Shown here: one piece after another, positions 7,772 through 16,623 of the stretch
How positions within the stretch are numbered: the stretch's first letter is position 1
How the letters are laid out: the number at the start of each line of letters is the position of its first letter
Assembly: GCA_951828235.1 (NCBI GenBank)
Contig: OX639965.1
Coordinates: forward strand, 2,584,129-2,648,128
Length of the DNA stretch: 64,000 nt
Reading direction: 5' to 3'
From: an uncultured Gammaproteobacteria bacterium
Lineage (GTDB): Bacteria; Pseudomonadota; Gammaproteobacteria; Steroidobacterales; Foliamicaceae
Translations under genes and position numbers: made by a program
The notes under the pieces: model-generated
The model's input: only the letters and a program-made list of their open reading frames with translations
Told to the model about the DNA's origin: nothing
The model's database searches: none

Positions 7772-10303
7772 CTAGAAGTAGCGCATCCCCACTTCCATCC
7801 AGAAGCGCCGGCCCTTGGTGTTCCTTTGGCGTGTGGAATTCCGAATTGTTTGCGTGTCAATGACCCGATCAAGCAGGTTATGGATTTCGAATCGGGCATA
7901 AACTTCCGAGCCGTCAGTAAGCATGCGGCTCCATTGAATGCGCGAATTGATCGTGAACAGGCTGCCGAATTCGTGGTCCTCGTAGATGTTGTAGCGCACT
8001 CCCGTATCCGGGCTCTCGTAGTCCTCTGTAGAATCGCGGGCAACGGTTCCGCCCTTGCGAATAACGTAAAAATTCGACCACGACAGCCCCCAATTCGGAA
8101 TTGCCGTGACGGAACTCAGCCGAAAGCCCAGAGGCACGTTGTAGTCCCAGGCGGGAAGCTCTTCGGGCCGAATCAGTCCGCCCTTGTAGTAGATCAGGTC
8201 CGTCTCCAGCGCCTCATCGTAACTCTCGTCGTCGTAGCGATTACTTTCCGTATCACGGTAACTCAGGCCCATAGTGAAGCGCGTCTCCGTCGGGCCGAAC
8301 ACCAGCGGTGTGAAATTGGTCAATTCCAGCGTGGCGCTTTGCGTCGAACTGCGACCTTCATTGTTGTAGTAGAGCAGCCCATCGTCTTCCCGTCGGCGGG
8401 AAACGCCCTTGCGGCTCTCGCGGGTCAGCATTTGTAGCTTACCTTCAAACGCGCCGATCCTCTGGCGCCATTCCAGCGCAATCTCGTCGGAATAAGGCGT
8501 GTCCAGCTCGGAGGCGCCGCTGCGGTTTTCGAAAGTCCGATGTGTGCATTGGGGGAATTCAGGTCTGGAGCACGGCATTTCCTGACCGGGGCGCGCGGAA
8601 AATCTTGTTAGATAGAGGTAAATTTCTCTCCAGCCGTAGATCGCATCGTTCAATTGGTAGCGGAAGAAACTCCGCCCGTAATATCGACTGGCGCCGACCG
8701 TCAGTTCCCCGCTGCCATCCTCAAAAGGCGACCATGCCACCTTGACGCGCGGCGACACATCGAAGTTCTCCAGGAAGCTGCCTCGATCGCCGCGCAGCCC
8801 AAGGTTGATTTGCCAGCTGCCAAGGTCTATTTCGTCCTCCGCATACACCGAAAACTCGTTATAGGTCAGGTCGACTTTACCCGCGTACCAGTACGAGAGT
8901 CCGCCAAACCTTTCATCTCCTGCACTGCTGCCCCCACTGCCGTCCTGATCCTGGCAGCCTTCACGACCCATGTCGCGGATGCAGTCGTACCTTTCAAAGA
9001 CGATGTCTTCAGGGCGTTCGTAGTAAGAGCGCGTGTTTCGGTACTCGCCGCCTATCGTGATCGTGTGTTCGCGCCCGGCCAGATTCAGGGGGTCAAGACT
9101 CCATTCCGGCTTTAGGGAGATACGTGTCTGTTGTTGTTTCATATCCCCAAATGCGCCTTCGAAGCGAGACTCGCCACTACCTTCCAGGTACTCGTGAAAC
9201 GTGAAAAGATTGGACTCGCTGTCCAATGAGTCGGACAGGCGGTCGAAGGTGAGGTCCAGGTCCAGAAAGCCCGTGGCGAGGGGTCTGCCCAGATCCAAGG
9301 TAAATCCGTAACCTTCGTGTTCTTTCTTGAATGAGCCGGTGTAATTGCTCGAGGTAACACCGTCATGCTCGCGAGTCGAATAGCGAAAGGAAAGTCCCGC
9401 GTCCATATTGCCCACCTTGGTGTCCAGCCGGCCCACCAGGTTGTTGATGTAGTCCTCGTACTCGACCATCTGGATGGTGTCTGTGTCGTCCTCGTATTCC
9501 TGGCCGAAACGGGACTGGTGTCGGGTCAGACCCAGCGTAAGCCCAAGATCGTCCCCGAGCCCCTGCTGCAGGCTGATCCCGAAATTGGTCTTTTGATAGT
9601 CGGGCGTATACACCCCATTGAACCTGTCGTTCGAGGTGATGTCTTCCTCGGTCACATGGAACTCTTCCCATTCGTCGCGCTGCATGCCGAAATTCCAGGA
9701 AAAGGTGTCTTCACCCTGATATTTCTTGATTTGAGCGGACACCACGCCACCGGTGAATCCGCCGTATTTCACCGGTATGTTGCTGTCGTATACCTCCACC
9801 TTGTCGAGTAGATCAACGTCCAGATAGTAGCCTTGCGGCGAACTGCCTCCTATCGGTTCAACCAGGCTGGGTACGCTGAAGACGTCGCCCCTGCCGTTAA
9901 GGCGTGAGATTCGGGCTGGAACCGCTGGATCGATATCGCTCGTCGTGTCCGCTCCATCAATCAGGAACAGATTCTGGTAATACAGTTGACCGTGGATGGA
10001 AATCTCGGCCGGCCTCAATGTTCCTGCACCAGAGGAAAGGTCGTCATTGCGGGAGAACTCCACCGAGGGGTTCATCCTCAGGAGGTCGGCGAGATTGCCT
10101 TGTCCGGTAGGCATGTTCTCAATGAACTCCGCGTTGTATTCGCTGCGCCCCTGCTGCACGCGCAACTCCGGCGCTTCCACCTCAATGGGCACTACAAGCG
10201 CTTCTTCCTCTTCCTCATCGTTCTCGGTATCCTGAGCGAGAACCGGCTGCGCGGCGATGCAGAGGCAGGCCAGGCAAAGGGTCGATCGTTTCAGCATGTC
10301 CAT
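7772..10303 (-). CDS. TonB-dependent receptor (TBDR-A)
   Basis: An 843-residue outer-membrane receptor with a signal peptide (MDMLKRSTLCLACLCIAAQPVLAQ), an acidic linker, an N-terminal plug (about residues 45-200, with GQGNLADLLRMNPSVEFSR and SIHGQLYYQNLFLIDGAD) and a C-terminal 22-strand barrel ending in an aromatic residue (MRYF). It imports an unknown ligand using the tonB-exbBD set encoded behind it. The ATG at 10303 is preceded by GAGGGGACACACC, a leader shared with other TBDRs of this window. The plug resembles large peptide/metal-complex receptors more than classic siderophore ones, but the ligand cannot be read from sequence. It directly follows the di-heme peroxidase gene. Confidence 0.92.
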   Translation of the reverse strand: MDMLKRSTLCLACLCIAAQPVLAQDTENDEEEEEALVVPIEVEAPELRVQQGRSEYNAEFIENMPTGQGNLADLLRMNPSVEFSRNDDLSSGAGTLRPAEISIHGQLYYQNLFLIDGADTTSDIDPAVPARISRLNGRGDVFSVPSLVEPIGGSSPQGYYLDVDLLDKVEVYDSNIPVKYGGFTGGVVSAQIKKYQGEDTFSWNFGMQRDEWEEFHVTEEDITSNDRFNGVYTPDYQKTNFGISLQQGLGDDLGLTLGLTRHQSRFGQEYEDDTDTIQMVEYEDYINNLVGRLDTKVGNMDAGLSFRYSTREHDGVTSSNYTGSFKKEHEGYGFTLDLGRPLATGFLDLDLTFDRLSDSLDSESNLFTFHEYLEGSGESRFEGAFGDMKQQQTRISLKPEWSLDPLNLAGREHTITIGGEYRNTRSYYERPEDIVFERYDCIRDMGREGCQDQDGSGGSSAGDERFGGLSYWYAGKVDLTYNEFSVYAEDEIDLGSWQINLGLRGDRGSFLENFDVSPRVKVAWSPFEDGSGELTVGASRYYGRSFFRYQLNDAIYGWREIYLYLTRFSARPGQEMPCSRPEFPQCTHRTFENRSGASELDTPYSDEIALEWRQRIGAFEGKLQMLTRESRKGVSRRREDDGLLYYNNEGRSSTQSATLELTNFTPLVFGPTETRFTMGLSYRDTESNRYDDESYDEALETDLIYYKGGLIRPEELPAWDYNVPLGFRLSSVTAIPNWGLSWSNFYVIRKGGTVARDSTEDYESPDTGVRYNIYEDHEFGSLFTINSRIQWSRMLTDGSEVYARFEIHNLLDRVIDTQTIRNSTRQRNTKGRRFWMEVGMRYF

Positions 10304-10329
10304 GGTGTGTCCCCTCAAGGCCACGGGTG

Positions 10330-11466
10330 TCAGTGAGTCCCCGTGGATAGAAATTCCGAAGTGGCGCCGGAATCGGATTCGGTCAGGCCGGGCAGAACCG
10401 GCGGCTCCACGAATGGCGGGCGCCGGCCTATGGTGTCGAGAAATGCTTCGAGCGCCGCGATTTCGCGGTCATTCAGCCCCAGGGGCCGGATCAGCGGCGA
10501 CAGTACGGGTGCGCCCGGCTTCGACCGCGCGGCAAACGTGATGCCGTGGTTATACATGCGCAGGATGCCTGTGAAATCGTCGAACAATCCGTTATGCATC
10601 CACGGCCCGGTATGCCGGACGTTGCGCAGCGTGGGAGTGCGGAACTTGCCGCGGTCTTGGGCTTTTCCGGTTACGTGAAACCTTCCCAGATCCTCGAATC
10701 GTCTTCCATAGTAACTCAAGCCCGTGTGGTGGAACTGCCCATCGGAGAAGAGCGGGCCGCTGTGACAGTTCATGCAGCGGGCGCGGGTGCGGAACAAATG
10801 CAGGCCTTCGATTTCCTCATCAGTCAGTCGTTCGTAGTCTCCCTGCGCAAAGCGGTCGAAGCGGCTGCGTGACGACACGAGTGAGCGAACGAAGGAAGCA
10901 ATTGATTGCGCAATTCGCTCCGCGGACACTACGGGTGAGCCGAAAGCACTTTCGAATCTCATGTGGTACCCGGCCGTGTTCGCCAGCCGTTCAACGACCA
11001 CTTCCAGTTCGGCATTCATCTCCAATGGGCTCTGGATCGGCTGAAGGGCCTGGTCCAGCAGGCCTTGGGCGCGCCCGTCCCAGAACAGGTGGTCAAAATA
11101 CGCTGCGTTGAGAAGTGTCATCGCATTCCGTTGACCGGCTCGGCGATCATGGCCGGCGGATACTCTCCGCCCGTCACCCCAGCCGAGCTGTGAGTCATGG
11201 CAGCTGGCACACGCCAGTTGCCCGGAGCCGGACAAGCGCGGATCAAAGAACAGCAGTTTGCCGAGCTCCTCGCTTTCGGGCGTATGCCAGGAAACCGACG
11301 GCAAAGAAGGTAAAGGACCGATTTCCTCAGCTTGAACGCCCTCGTCAACGATAAAGGCAGGCCACTCGGAGGGCGTGCGCCAGTACTGTTCCGCCAGGCT
11401 AGCCCCGTCCTTTGCCTGCACGCCATTCAGCGCTACAAGGCACAAGATCAGGAGCCTCACCCGCAT
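10330..11466 (-). CDS. Di-heme cytochrome c peroxidase (CcpA/MauG family), secreted
   Basis: A 378-residue periplasmic protein with a signal peptide (MRVRLLILCLVALNGVQA) and two CxxCH heme c sites: CASCHDSQLGWGDG in the N-terminal domain and CMNCHSGPLFSDG in the C-terminal domain. Other family stretches are LGKLLFFDPRLSGSGQLAC, RNAMTLLNAAYFDHLFWDG and FRTPTLRNVRHTGPWMHNG. Members either reduce hydrogen peroxide (CcpA) or oxidise residues of a partner protein (MauG, MbnH). It is first of the minus-strand series leading to TBDR-A, exbBD and tonB, and divergent from two VCBS propeller genes. The downstream receptor starts 26 bases after it ends, so the two are surely co-transcribed. Confidence 0.92.
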   Translation of the reverse strand: MRVRLLILCLVALNGVQAKDGASLAEQYWRTPSEWPAFIVDEGVQAEEIGPLPSLPSVSWHTPESEELGKLLFFDPRLSGSGQLACASCHDSQLGWGDGRRVSAGHDRRAGQRNAMTLLNAAYFDHLFWDGRAQGLLDQALQPIQSPLEMNAELEVVVERLANTAGYHMRFESAFGSPVVSAERIAQSIASFVRSLVSSRSRFDRFAQGDYERLTDEEIEGLHLFRTRARCMNCHSGPLFSDGQFHHTGLSYYGRRFEDLGRFHVTGKAQDRGKFRTPTLRNVRHTGPWMHNGLFDDFTGILRMYNHGITFAARSKPGAPVLSPLIRPLGLNDREIAALEAFLDTIGRRPPFVEPPVLPGLTESDSGATSEFLSTGTH

Positions 11467-11634
11467 CGCCCGTTCATCCTAACTGATGCTCCGGTGACCA
11501 CAGTTGGCGGCGGGAGTGCAGGACGCGCAGAAGAAAGGGAGAACAAATCGCTTCCAGATGCGCCCCAATGTAAGGCTTGCGTAAGCCTGTTGATGGACAA
11601 TAGCGACCAGGGTTGGCTCCTGGAGAGACGTGAC

Positions 11635-13161
11635 ATGCGAAGAAATATGCTCCTTTTGATTGGAACCCTTTTGGTGGCTGGCGCGGCAAACGCGGACGAG
11701 ATGAGTTTCCCGGCGTTGAAGCCGGCTGATATTCCGGGCGCGCCAACGCTTGGCGAACCGTTCCTGGTAATGGCCGGCGACAAGCCGGTGCTCACGGAGA
11801 AACACGGCCTGGCTGCGCCGGCGTTGTGGGACTGGAACGGAGACGGCAAGCAGGACCTGCTGGTTGGCGAGTTTGAGACCAATGCCGGAGACTTATTTCC
11901 GATGGGAGCGGACGGATCAACGATTCGTGTCTACCTGAACGTGGGAACCGACTCCGAGCCGAAATTCACGGGGGAGTTTGAGTGGGCGCGGGATACCGAA
12001 GGCACCATCATGGAAGTTCCTCAGTGGTGCTGCATCGGGTTTACGCCCATGTTCTACGACCTGAACGACGACGGTTACCTTGACATGATCACCGGCCAGT
12101 ACCATCCCGGCGAGGTCACCTGGTTTCAGGGCGGTCCTGACGGCTTTCTGCCAGGGCAGAACCTGCCGCAGGAGGGCAATCCGGCTTCGAGCGCGCTCCC
12201 TCAGTACGACGCCGAAACAATAGAGTATGACCCCGATTTCGTCCCCTATGAGGGAGTGCCCGGTGATATAGGAACTTTCGACTACTGGGTGTATACCTCC
12301 GCCACGTTCGGCGATCTGGACAATGACGGCGACTTTGATCTCATAGTGGGTGGCAGCGGAGGCTTGCGCGTCAGCGAAAACGTAGGCGGGAGAACAGATC
12401 CCAGCTTCGGCGTTCGCAAGCTGTTGCTGGACATTCATGGTCGGCCACTGCAGACCCGCTCGTATACGGAAAGCGAAGTGGAATACATGCAGACGGGCAT
12501 GCCAATGGCGCCGTCGGGAGACGGCAAGCCCAACCCGCTCGCCGTGGACTGGGATCGGGACGGGGTACTGGATCTCCTGGTGACCGACTCATATCGCGCC
12601 GCCAACAGTCGCGCCGTATCGTTCTTCCGTGGCGTAAAAACACCGGATGGCCATCGTTTCGAGCCGGGAGTCGACCTGCTGCCGGCTGAGAACGGCGCCA
12701 AGGCGATACCGGGCAGCGGACAACGTGTGTATGTGGACGACTGGAACCTCGATGGGGTCAACGACCTGATCATCGGCGCCAGCGTTGCGACGGTCAACGG
12801 TGGCGAGTTTAGCGACGAGTTGTCCTGGGAGTGGGAAGACGTCAACGAGGTGATGAGCGCCGGAAAGGATCCGGGGCTGTACCCGCCACGGCCACGGCCT
12901 ACGAGAGAATCAATGGCCGAATACTGGAATGCGGACGCCTTCACGGACGAGGAATTTGAGCAACATGTCCAAATGAACATTCAATACTGGGACGACAGCA
13001 TTGGTCGCCTCTACCGTGGGGACAAGGCTCACTGGCTGACCATGCGCCATCAAGGCAGGGTGTACGTGATGCTGGGAAGCAACAAAGATGGATCAGGCCC
13101 GGTAATGGCCGACCGTGGCGCTGATGCGGCGCCGGCAGGGACAGTGGATTCAGACGATTGA
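11635..13161 (+). CDS. VCBS/FG-GAP repeat beta-propeller protein, secreted (copy 1)
   Basis: A 508-residue exported protein with signal peptide (MRRNMLLLIGTLLVAGAANA) and at least five FG-GAP/VCBS blades with calcium-loop motifs: DWNGDGKQDLLVG, DLNDDGYLDMITG, DLDNDGDFDLIVG, DWDRDGVLDLLVT, DWNLDGVNDLIIG. The only cysteines of the mature chain are the adjacent pair Cys132-Cys133 in PQWCCIGF. Start ATG at 11635 follows GGAGAGACGTGAC; longer in-frame starts run through the divergent promoter region and bury the signal. The next gene is a near-copy, 42 bases downstream. Function unknown; such propellers bind partners or ligands. The divergent di-heme peroxidase and a peroxidase/VCBS fusion at 44234-47587 suggest a functional link with peroxidases. 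Confidence 0.85.
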   Translation: MRRNMLLLIGTLLVAGAANADEMSFPALKPADIPGAPTLGEPFLVMAGDKPVLTEKHGLAAPALWDWNGDGKQDLLVGEFETNAGDLFPMGADGSTIRVYLNVGTDSEPKFTGEFEWARDTEGTIMEVPQWCCIGFTPMFYDLNDDGYLDMITGQYHPGEVTWFQGGPDGFLPGQNLPQEGNPASSALPQYDAETIEYDPDFVPYEGVPGDIGTFDYWVYTSATFGDLDNDGDFDLIVGGSGGLRVSENVGGRTDPSFGVRKLLLDIHGRPLQTRSYTESEVEYMQTGMPMAPSGDGKPNPLAVDWDRDGVLDLLVTDSYRAANSRAVSFFRGVKTPDGHRFEPGVDLLPAENGAKAIPGSGQRVYVDDWNLDGVNDLIIGASVATVNGGEFSDELSWEWEDVNEVMSAGKDPGLYPPRPRPTRESMAEYWNADAFTDEEFEQHVQMNIQYWDDSIGRLYRGDKAHWLTMRHQGRVYVMLGSNKDGSGPVMADRGADAAPAGTVDSDD

Positions 13162-13203
13162 CTGAATTCGAACGAAAAAAAATTCAAACTCAGGAGGCAA
13201 GAG

Positions 13204-15159
13204 ATGCGTAGCAAATATTTGGTTGGAATAGCGGCCGTCTTCGTTGTTGGCGCGGCAAACGCGGATGAGATGAGTTTCCCGGTGCTGACGCCGGCGGACA
13301 TTCCGGGCGCGCCCATGCTCAGCGAGCCGATCCTGGTAATGGCCGGCGACGGGCCGGTATTGACCGAAAAGCACGGGCTGGCGGCGCCGGCGCTGTGGGA
13401 CTGGAACGGCGACGGCAGGCGGGACCTGCTGGTTGGCGAGTTCGAGACTAATTCCGGTGACTTGTTCCCGATGGGCGCCGACGGTTCCACGATTCGCGTT
13501 TACCTCAATGTCGGCACCGATTCGGACCCGCAATTCACCGAGGAATTCGAGTGGGCGCGCGATACCGAAGGCACCATCATGGAAGTTCCTCAATGGTGCT
13601 GCATCGGCTTTACGCCCATGTTCTACGACCTGAATGACGACGGTTACCTGGACATGATCACCGGCCAGTATCACCCCGGCGAAGTTACCTGGTTTCGGGG
13701 CAGCGCCGAGGGGTTTCTGCCGGGCCAGTCGCTACCCCAACAGGGCGATCCGGCTTCCAATGGCAATCCTGATTTCGGCAATTACGATGGCGAACCCGGC
13801 GACATCGGCACGTTTGACTACTGGGTGTACACGTCGGCCACCTTCGGGGACCTGGATGACGACGGCGACTATGACCTGATCGTGGGCGGCAGTGGCGGAC
13901 TGCGGGTCAGCGAGAACATCGGCGGACCCGGGAACCCGAGTTTCGGCGTACGCGAGCTGTTGCTGGACATCAATGGCGAGCCTCTGCAGACGCGTTCATA
14001 CACGGAGAGCGAGTTGCAATACATGCAAACCGGTCTTCGCGTGGCGCCTTCGGGCGACGGCAAGCCCAATCCGCTCGCCGTGGACTGGGACCAGGACGGC
14101 GTGCTGGACCTGCTGGTCACCGACTCCTACCGAGCACCGAACAGCCGCGCGGTCTCGTTCTTCCGCGGCGTAAAGACGCCCCACGGCCATCGCTTCGAAC
14201 CGGGCATTGACCTGCTGCCGGCCGAGAACGGCGCCAAGGCGATCCCCGGCAGCGGGCAACGAGTGTATGTGGACGACTGGAATGCCGATGGCGTCAACGA
14301 CCTGATCATCGGCGCCAGCGTGGCGACGATCAACGGCGGCGAGTTCAGCGCCGAGTTGTCCTGGGAGTGGGAGGATGTCAACAAGGTCGAGAGCGCCGGG
14401 AAGGACCCGGGCTTGTACCCGCCGCGCCCGCGCCCGACGCTGGAAACGCAGCGCGCCATGTTTCAGGAAATCTCCGCTGACCGTGCGGCGGAAGGCGAGA
14501 CGTTTCAGGTTCCAAGCGACGAGGAAATTTTGGAACGACTGTCGTTTCAGCAGGAATGGTGGGACAAGGACATCGGAAGGCTGTATGACATGGGCAAGGA
14601 GTATTGGCTCACCATGCGTCATCAGGGCCGGGTTTACGTGATGCTGGGCAGCAAGGATGCGCAGCCCGCGCCGATGATCGCCGCCAATGCTGAAGCTGCC
14701 CCGGACGCCGCAGGTGTTACTGAAGCCAACTCTGCATCGACTAACGCTCCGGATCCGTCTTTCTCGCCGGTCTCGGTCCGGGTGGACCCGATGGTCGTGC
14801 TGGAAATGGGTCGCACCGCGGATGTCAATGTTCAGCTCGATATGCAGGACGGTTGGTACATCTACGCATCGACCGGCCGCAACGTTGGGCAGGGCATGAA
14901 GGAAACCAGCGTGAGCTTTAGCGTGCCCGCTGGAATTGAGGCTGCCGGCGCGGTCAAGAGTCCGCCATTTCGGTTCAAGGGCTCATACGACGTTCACATG
15001 GGCAAGGGAGTGACCTGGGGCCAGCCGATCGAGGCTGCGGCCGGCACCCTGCCGGGTTTGTACGAGGTAAGCGCCGAGGTTACCTACCAGACCTGCAAGG
15101 ACGACCTGTGCCTGCTGCCTCAAACGGAGACGGTTGTAGCGCGCGTGCTGGTGCAGTAG
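13204..15159 (+). CDS. VCBS/FG-GAP propeller protein with C-terminal DsbD-alpha-like domain (copy 2)
   Basis: A 651-residue exported paralogue of the preceding gene (most of residues 20-470 line up with little change, including Cys132-Cys133 in PQWCCIGF and all calcium-loop repeats). After a linker (about 485-515) it has an extra domain, about residues 518-651, resembling the N-terminal domain of DsbD: VRVDPMVVLEMG, DGWYIYASTG, and TYQTCKDDLCLLPQTE with Cys631 and Cys636. In DsbD the matching cysteines pass electrons to periplasmic thiol proteins. The whole chain looks periplasmic: there is no membrane part and no thioredoxin domain. A Shine-Dalgarno (AGGAGGCAAGAG) precedes ATG 13204. Physiological substrate unknown. 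Confidence 0.85.
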   Translation: MRSKYLVGIAAVFVVGAANADEMSFPVLTPADIPGAPMLSEPILVMAGDGPVLTEKHGLAAPALWDWNGDGRRDLLVGEFETNSGDLFPMGADGSTIRVYLNVGTDSDPQFTEEFEWARDTEGTIMEVPQWCCIGFTPMFYDLNDDGYLDMITGQYHPGEVTWFRGSAEGFLPGQSLPQQGDPASNGNPDFGNYDGEPGDIGTFDYWVYTSATFGDLDDDGDYDLIVGGSGGLRVSENIGGPGNPSFGVRELLLDINGEPLQTRSYTESELQYMQTGLRVAPSGDGKPNPLAVDWDQDGVLDLLVTDSYRAPNSRAVSFFRGVKTPHGHRFEPGIDLLPAENGAKAIPGSGQRVYVDDWNADGVNDLIIGASVATINGGEFSAELSWEWEDVNKVESAGKDPGLYPPRPRPTLETQRAMFQEISADRAAEGETFQVPSDEEILERLSFQQEWWDKDIGRLYDMGKEYWLTMRHQGRVYVMLGSKDAQPAPMIAANAEAAPDAAGVTEANSASTNAPDPSFSPVSVRVDPMVVLEMGRTADVNVQLDMQDGWYIYASTGRNVGQGMKETSVSFSVPAGIEAAGAVKSPPFRFKGSYDVHMGKGVTWGQPIEAAAGTLPGLYEVSAEVTYQTCKDDLCLLPQTETVVARVLVQ

Positions 15160-15173
15160 GAGAGGCTGGGAAA

Positions 15174-15190
15174 GAGGGCTTGAAGCCCTC
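15174..15190. terminator. GAGGGCT/AGCCCTC hairpin between convergent genes
   Basis: A perfect 7-bp inverted repeat with a 3-base loop lies just after the VCBS copy 2 stop and before the convergent histidine kinase stop. A second, longer imperfect pairing (GCCCTC at 15185-15190 with GAGGGC at 15203-15208) overlaps it. There is no U-run, so this may be a REP-like element and not a true terminator. Similar GAGGGC/GCCCTC hairpins occur at 21601 and 43561. Confidence 0.45.
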
Positions 15191-15228
15191 GCCCGCAGGG
15201 CGGAGGGCAAGATGCCTTCTCTTCCGGA

Positions 15229-16623
15229 TTAGAACTGAAGCGCGAAACTCGCGCCGCCATCTTGCAGATTGGCGGCGTCAACACTTCCACCGTGCAGGGC
15301 CATGATGGAACGGGTTATGGCCAGACCCAGTCCGTGCCCCGGGCGGTTGGGCGGGTTCTTGGCGAACGGCCGAAAGATGTTGTCCAGTTCCTTCTGCGGA
15401 ATGCCCGGGCCCTCGTCCCGGACCGTGATGTTCCTGTCCGGGCTTACCTGCACAATGAGCCGCCGGCCCGGATCACTGAACGATAGAGCGTTGTCTACAA
15501 GGTTGGCCAGGGCCACTTTGAGCAGCCTTTCGTCGCCGCGCACCTCCACCGGCTGACCGTCTGCATCCAGGTCGATCTCCACACCCTTGTCGATGATCAG
15601 GGGCGCGCGCTCCGCTACAACACTCTTCGCGATGGAAACCAGGTCGACGGTTTCCGACGGCTTGCCCTTGTTTCGCACGCTCATCAGGCGCAACAACTGA
15701 TCGACAAGGCGCGACATGCGGCGGAGATCGTTCTTGAGTTCCTCCTTGTCGGGCCCCTCGGGAAGATTCTCGAGGCGCGTGCGGACTATGGCGAGTGGCG
15801 TGCGCAACTCGTGAGCAGCCGCCGCGAGGAAAAACGCCTGCTCTTCGTTGGCTTCGTCAATTCGCCGAATCATGCGGTTGATGGCTCGCACCATCGGTTT
15901 TATTTCCGTAGGCAGACCCTTCTCGGGCAATTCGTGGCTGGGATCCTGTGGATCCAGGGTCCGCGCTACATCCGCAAGCCGGCGAAGAGAGCGCCGCAAG
16001 ATCACCAGCAGCATCAGAACGCCGGCAAATATGGCTCCTCCCGCAATAAGCATGTTGCGGGATTGCCACCAGAAAACAATGGGGCTCATGCCGCCGAGCC
16101 ACGTTTCCGCTTTGGCTATCGGTTTCTGGATGCCGCCGATCTCGTGGTAGACCTGCTCCCCTTCGAATAGCTGATAGGAAACGCTGGCCTCGCCGTCGCT
16201 CTCGCTCAGCCTGAAGAACACCAGGGAACGGGCGGGATTGACGCTGCTCGGTGCCGCACCTGGATCAGTCATAACAAACTGAGAGTAATCGGCGACATCC
16301 GCCCATCTGGGTGGCGCCCCAATCTGCAATTCCTCATCGCCACGAGTCACATAGAGCCTGAAATGCTCGTTGGCCTCCGCAGCGGCCAGCACGTCCTCCG
16401 CTTCGCGAATATCGCTCAGCGGCCCATCAGAATCAGCCATGACTTCAAAAACCGCACCTCCCAAAAGTGAGATGGTGCGTGCCAATGGCTCCGGGGGGTC
16501 CCTGGTAAGGATTGGAAAGAAAACGAAGTAGGCCAGCGCCAGCAGCAGCAGCGCAAGCGACAGCAAGGTCACCTGGCCTACCAGTGAACGGAGGACTGGC
16601 ATGACGCGGCGGGGCTTGCTCAT
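15229..16623 (-). CDS. Two-component sensor histidine kinase
   Basis: A 464-residue membrane kinase: first helix about residues 13-37, a periplasmic sensor part of about 150 residues, second helix about 190-210 (NMLIAGGAIFAGVLMLLVIL), a HAMP-like linker, the H-box AAAHELRTPLAIV with phospho-acceptor His271, and the ATPase boxes NLVDNALSFSD, DEGPGIP and GHGLGLAI. The start ATG at 16623 overlaps the upstream regulator stop (ATGA), so the two are translated together. The sensor domain matches nothing I recognise. The convergent neighbour is the VCBS-DsbD gene, but there is no direct sign of which genes it controls. Confidence 0.9.
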   Translation of the reverse strand: MSKPRRVMPVLRSLVGQVTLLSLALLLLALAYFVFFPILTRDPPEPLARTISLLGGAVFEVMADSDGPLSDIREAEDVLAAAEANEHFRLYVTRGDEELQIGAPPRWADVADYSQFVMTDPGAAPSSVNPARSLVFFRLSESDGEASVSYQLFEGEQVYHEIGGIQKPIAKAETWLGGMSPIVFWWQSRNMLIAGGAIFAGVLMLLVILRRSLRRLADVARTLDPQDPSHELPEKGLPTEIKPMVRAINRMIRRIDEANEEQAFFLAAAAHELRTPLAIVRTRLENLPEGPDKEELKNDLRRMSRLVDQLLRLMSVRNKGKPSETVDLVSIAKSVVAERAPLIIDKGVEIDLDADGQPVEVRGDERLLKVALANLVDNALSFSDPGRRLIVQVSPDRNITVRDEGPGIPQKELDNIFRPFAKNPPNRPGHGLGLAITRSIMALHGGSVDAANLQDGGASFALQF

